Source: Owenia fusiformis (Eukaryota; Annelida; Polychaeta; Sabellida; Oweniidae). Taken from it: 64,000 bases of DNA. The stretch covers positions 281,001-345,000 of the forward strand of contig CAIIXF020000346.1 in NCBI GenBank assembly GCA_903813345.2, written 5' to 3'. Within the stretch, counting starts at the first letter, position 1. Every line of letters begins with the position of its first letter. A program made the translations under genes and the position numbers. The notes under the pieces were generated by a model. It was not told the origin of the DNA and searched no databases. It saw only the letters and a program-made list of their open reading frames with translations. Of this stretch, positions 60,837 to 64,000 are shown in pieces.

Positions 60837-61394
60837 CAGGGTGGTCAAAAAATGGAAACCCTGCATTTTCCTTATATATTTGTCACAGTAAAAAAATTCA
60901 CACATTTGTACATCATTCTATTTCCTACCACCCTACCATATTTCATGACCATCAGACTGATAGTCACAATTTTACAGCACTTTAAATAACATGCTTCAGA
61001 TTTGGCCGTCATCGCGCTGTAGGCAAAACAGCCCAGTTATCAATTACCCGAATGCAGTCCTCAGCAGGTATCGCCTGAATGACACGAATGATCTCACTTT
61101 TGAGGTTTGCAATTGTCCTGATGTCATTGTCACACACTCTATATTTGCCGTATTCGAACAGGTAGAGACATTTTAGACGGTGAGTACAGGTTTCCCCACA
61201 ACGCAATAGTTGCCAATGGGCATGTTCTTTAAATTACTGCAACATTGTGACTATCAATCTGATGGTCATGAAATAAAATAGGCTGGTAGCAAATTAAATG
61301 ATGTACAAAAGTGTAAAATATCAGGGAGTTATCTTTTAAAATGACAATGATATGAGGAAAATGGTATTAGCGTTTTCATTTTGTTACCACCCTG
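60837..61394 (-). mobile_element. 558-bp mariner-derived non-autonomous element
   Basis: CAGGGTGGTCAAAAAATGGA at the left pairs with GTTACCACCCTG at the right, with further complementary blocks (TGTACATCAT, ATGACCATCAGA) about 100-130 bp in. TAAA flanks both sides. A 65-codon minus-strand ORF (61206-61009) contains DIRTIANLKSEIIRVIQAI, resembling the C-terminal part of mariner-type transposases (I-x-x-LK-x-x-I-x-x-x-I). This suggests internal deletion of a full transposon. Confidence 0.65.
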
Positions 61395-61470
61395 TAAATT
61401 AAGATACCACGAGTCTTATAAAACGTTCGAAACTTCTGTTCCACAATATAAGTTTTTGGACTTCTATATC

Positions 61471-62571
61471 TTAATTATGATTGGTCCAAAGCTCTTCAAA
61501 ACCTGCAGGTAATGTTGTATTACTTTCAACACAACAGCTCTCATATCGAAAAATCTTTGCCATCTTCATATTGGAATCCATAACCAACGCCGTTCTCTCA
61601 TCGTCAAAGTAGTCCCCACACTGTGAATGATTACTAGGATTCTCTATCTTCGTCTTTATCTTCCGAAAGTTTTCCCATTTTACATTTCCCCCTTGTTTTT
61701 CATATCGTTTCAAGCAATTCACCAAGTCATAGATCAACATTTCGGTGTGAATCCAGCAATCTGCGCTTCGCAAATTCATGTCTGTTTTCCACTTGGCCGT
61801 TTTGAAATATTTGTAAGTAAGCCTATTGGTATACATGTTTTTATTATCTTGTAACCACATGGTGAGTCTGTCTAGGTCTTCTTTGTTATTATAAGGAGGT
61901 GTCACCCCATACACACTCTTATCCTTCGCCATCTTGTACACATTGCCATTCCCATCTGAGCCATATGTCCAAGACGAAAGTAGATAATTACACGGGGCTT
62001 GCACATGCCCTACGACGAAAAAGGAAGATTTCATATCCGGTTTCAGTTGCTGTCTTTCATTTTGAAGAAAGAAATTATTCTTAAAAAATGTAGTTTTGTT
62101 AGCTTGGTATCGGCTAATATATTCGCTCCCTCCAAAGATCTCGATTTCTCCTCCAACTACTATACTTAATATAGTTTGTATTTCTGAACTTCCAGCTTTC
62201 GGAATATAACTGAATAACAACTGTTTAGGATTTTTCCGACTTTTCCGTGCACTGCCTGATGTTAATAACGGCGTAACTATTTCCTTTGAAGGGGTTATTG
62301 TTGGTTCCCGATTGACCACATCATCGTTCTTTATTTGGTTGAACGTATCCCTATCCTTCTGATATATAGGCAACTTAGACATGATATCAATCTCTGCTAT
62401 ATGTTTAAATTTAATGATGAACCCGTATACAACCAATAATATAATCATTACTGATGCAAATGCTAACCGTACTTTTCGCCTCGCCATATTTTGCGTGTTG
62501 TAGGTAAGGCGCTTATGGATCGCTATATTCCTGTACACATAAAATGGTTTTAGATTAAGCATACTATACAT
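61471..62571 (-). CDS. Type II membrane sulfotransferase-like protein
   Basis: Intronless, 366 codons from 62571. Met29 (62487-62485) is the likelier start: MARRK followed by one membrane span (residues about 34-54) gives the usual Golgi type II layout. The lumenal part has the 5'-phosphosulfate-loop-like SYIPKAGSSEI (121-131), VGHVQAPCNYLLSSWTYGSD (188-207) at the place of the 3'-phosphate site, and CWIHTEMLIYDLVNCLKRY (272-290). N-glycosylation sequons are at N158, N314 and N351. Related invertebrate proteins, as I recall, have an R-N-P-C motif where this one has Q-A-P-C. Loss of that Arg may weaken PAPS binding. Fold and topology are well supported; substrate unknown; activity uncertain. 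Neighbours: a mariner remnant downstream and a palindrome upstream. Confidence 0.8.
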   Translation of the reverse strand: MYSMLNLKPFYVYRNIAIHKRLTYNTQNMARRKVRLAFASVMIILLVVYGFIIKFKHIAEIDIMSKLPIYQKDRDTFNQIKNDDVVNREPTITPSKEIVTPLLTSGSARKSRKNPKQLLFSYIPKAGSSEIQTILSIVVGGEIEIFGGSEYISRYQANKTTFFKNNFFLQNERQQLKPDMKSSFFVVGHVQAPCNYLLSSWTYGSDGNGNVYKMAKDKSVYGVTPPYNNKEDLDRLTMWLQDNKNMYTNRLTYKYFKTAKWKTDMNLRSADCWIHTEMLIYDLVNCLKRYEKQGGNVKWENFRKIKTKIENPSNHSQCGDYFDDERTALVMDSNMKMAKIFRYESCCVESNTTLPAGFEELWTNHN

Positions 62572-62574
62572 TTT

Positions 62575-63037
62575 ATTATAAATAGGGCAGATTATCTTAA
62601 TCCATATTATAATGGTATTTGGTATTGTATGTATATTATAAAGAGTGCAATTGCAATTGTTGCTATTGAATATGAGGCATCGTGAGTACAGCAGACGTGG
62701 ACTGCAACAAAAAATAGGGATAGATACACGTTTTTTTTAACTTGTCAGTGAACGTGTCGAATTATGATCCTCGATCATCCAAATTTCCTTTTTATAGCTC
62801 TACGCATAAAGATATTGATTAGCTGAATGTGAATCTCAAGCACTAATATTAATGCCATCTACTTTTCTAAGCAATTAATTAGGCCTCAGGTCTTCTCATT
62901 ACAAAATCCGAAAAAACCCACCTTTGGTTATGCATCCTTAAAATATTGTATAATACGTCTTAATTCATAATTCTAAACCTTAGGCCTAAGGTCTCACCAA
63001 AGAGTTTGAATAAAAGCCCCTGTATATCCAACTTTAA
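62575..63037. other. Upstream region of the sulfotransferase-like gene
   Basis: TATAAATAGG lies on the plus strand just upstream (about 62576), but no minus-strand TATA element is obvious. CCTTAGGCCTAAGG near 62979 is a short palindrome. Nothing else recognised. Confidence 0.4.
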
Positions 63038-64000
63038 GCCTAAGGTTCGAATGGCCTATAACAAATGTGACATTGGGAGTTAGTTGAGAATGTAACTGAA
63101 AAGTTGAGAATGTGTTCTTGGAAACTGTACAACATCATTCAAAGCTAGATCAGTTTGAGCATTGGAACGTTGTGGTGGATTTTAAAGTAATTTACTTAAA
63201 ATAGAGCAAAAAACATTTAACTGACAAAATATATTAACTTTTTCAAATTACAGAATTCCTATTCAACTTAGCGAATTTAGTCGAATTTAGTTGAAATTCA
63301 TGTGCAATCAAACAGATTCAGCAATCAAATGGCATGCACAAAATGAATAACATTTTTGTTGTTGCTCATATTTATTGACACATATCTAGGCAAGGTGTGT
63401 CCAATTCAAGCCAATCAGACCACAGTAATTCATATTATTGCAATGCATAAAATAATCAACCACGCATCAATTCTTATACACCCAAGCTATTTTTAAACTC
63501 TTTTGAAACTAAGTACACCAATTTCATAATTAAGTGAAAATCTATAAATAGCTTGGGTGTATAAGAATTGATGCGTGGTTGATTATTTTATGCATTGCAA
63601 TAATATGAATTACTGTGGTCTGATTGGCTTGAATTGGACACACCTTGCCTAGATATGTGTCAATAAATATGAGCAACAACAAAAATGTTATTTATTTTGT
63701 GCATGCCATTTGATTGCTGAATCTGTTTGATTGCACATGAATTTCAACTAAATTCGACTAAATTCGCTAAGTTGAATAGCAATTCTGTAATTTGAAAAAG
63801 TTAATATATTTTGTCAGTTAAATGTTTTTTGCTCTAGTTTAAGTAAATTACTTTAAAATCCACCACAAATTTTCAATGCTCAAACTGATCTAACTTTGGA
63901 TGATGTTGTACAGTTTCCAAGAACACATTCTCAACTTTTCAGTTACATTCTCAACTAACTCCCAAGGTCACATTTGTTATAGGCCCTTCGAACCTTAGGC
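63038..64000. repeat. 963-bp near-perfect palindrome, reaching the window end
   Basis: GCCTAAGGTTCGAATGGCCT at 63038 is inverted at 63981-64000, and complementarity continues inward to ATTCTTATACACCCAAGCTA and its inverse around a short centre near 63519. Arms are about 460 bp and look roughly 95% identical. Either a foldback transposon or an inverted duplication; it could extend beyond the window. Confidence 0.85.

Overview
The window is animal nuclear DNA: AT-rich, intron-containing, packed with short inverted-repeat transposons, minisatellites and decayed LINEs. The organism is not identifiable from the sequence alone. Heavy repeat polymorphism, a PAN/apple plus C-type lectin gene family and an invertebrate-type membrane sulfotransferase suggest a highly heterozygous marine invertebrate such as an echinoderm, hemichordate, cephalochordate or mollusc. 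A run of exactly 500 N (42013-42512) marks a scaffold join.

Genes. The recognisable genes form a small cluster of three-exon secreted proteins. Exon 1 (328 bp) encodes a signal peptide and a PAN/apple-like domain. Exon 2 (183 bp) encodes the first half of a long-form C-type lectin domain. Exon 3 (221-224 bp) encodes the second half. Gene A (+, 32176-37259) is complete: 244 aa, with consistent splice phases. Gene B (+, 39848-41942) has exons 1 and 2 and then runs into the gap. Gene C (-, 59100-50339) has all three exons but a stop codon in exon 3. Gene D (+, 1-2432) enters from outside the window and has the end of exon 2 plus exon 3. At the right end lies an intronless type II membrane sulfotransferase-like gene (-, 62571-61471). 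A weak candidate multi-exon membrane protein lies near 18.6-19.1 kb.

Layout. 1-5619 (left arm, with gene D) is the reverse complement of 42513-53350 (right arm, with gene C), interrupted by insertions private to one arm. Because the right arm starts exactly at the N gap, it may be the alternative haplotype placed in inverted orientation rather than a true duplication. 5.6-31 kb is mostly mobile and repetitive DNA: transposons with satellite interiors, foldback elements, tandem foldbacks carrying CRE-like sites, and a 5'-truncated LINE. 32-42 kb holds genes A and B. 43.4-47.5 kb is a right-arm-only insertion with 32-bp terminal inverted repeats, X-box arrays and one exon-like ORF. 53.3-56.6 kb is a splice-acceptor minisatellite split by a LINE. 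63.0-64.0 kb is a near-perfect palindrome.

Most unusual observations: (1) a 458-bp TRIM retrotransposon (37371-37828) whose LTRs each carry a 69-nt tRNA-like sequence with Pol III A and B boxes; (2) 80-bp tandem arrays, about 25 copies each, in intron 1 of genes A and C, in which every unit repeats the 3' splice site plus the start of lectin exon 2; (3) differences between the two arm copies of lectin exon 3 concentrated in the predicted ligand-binding loop.
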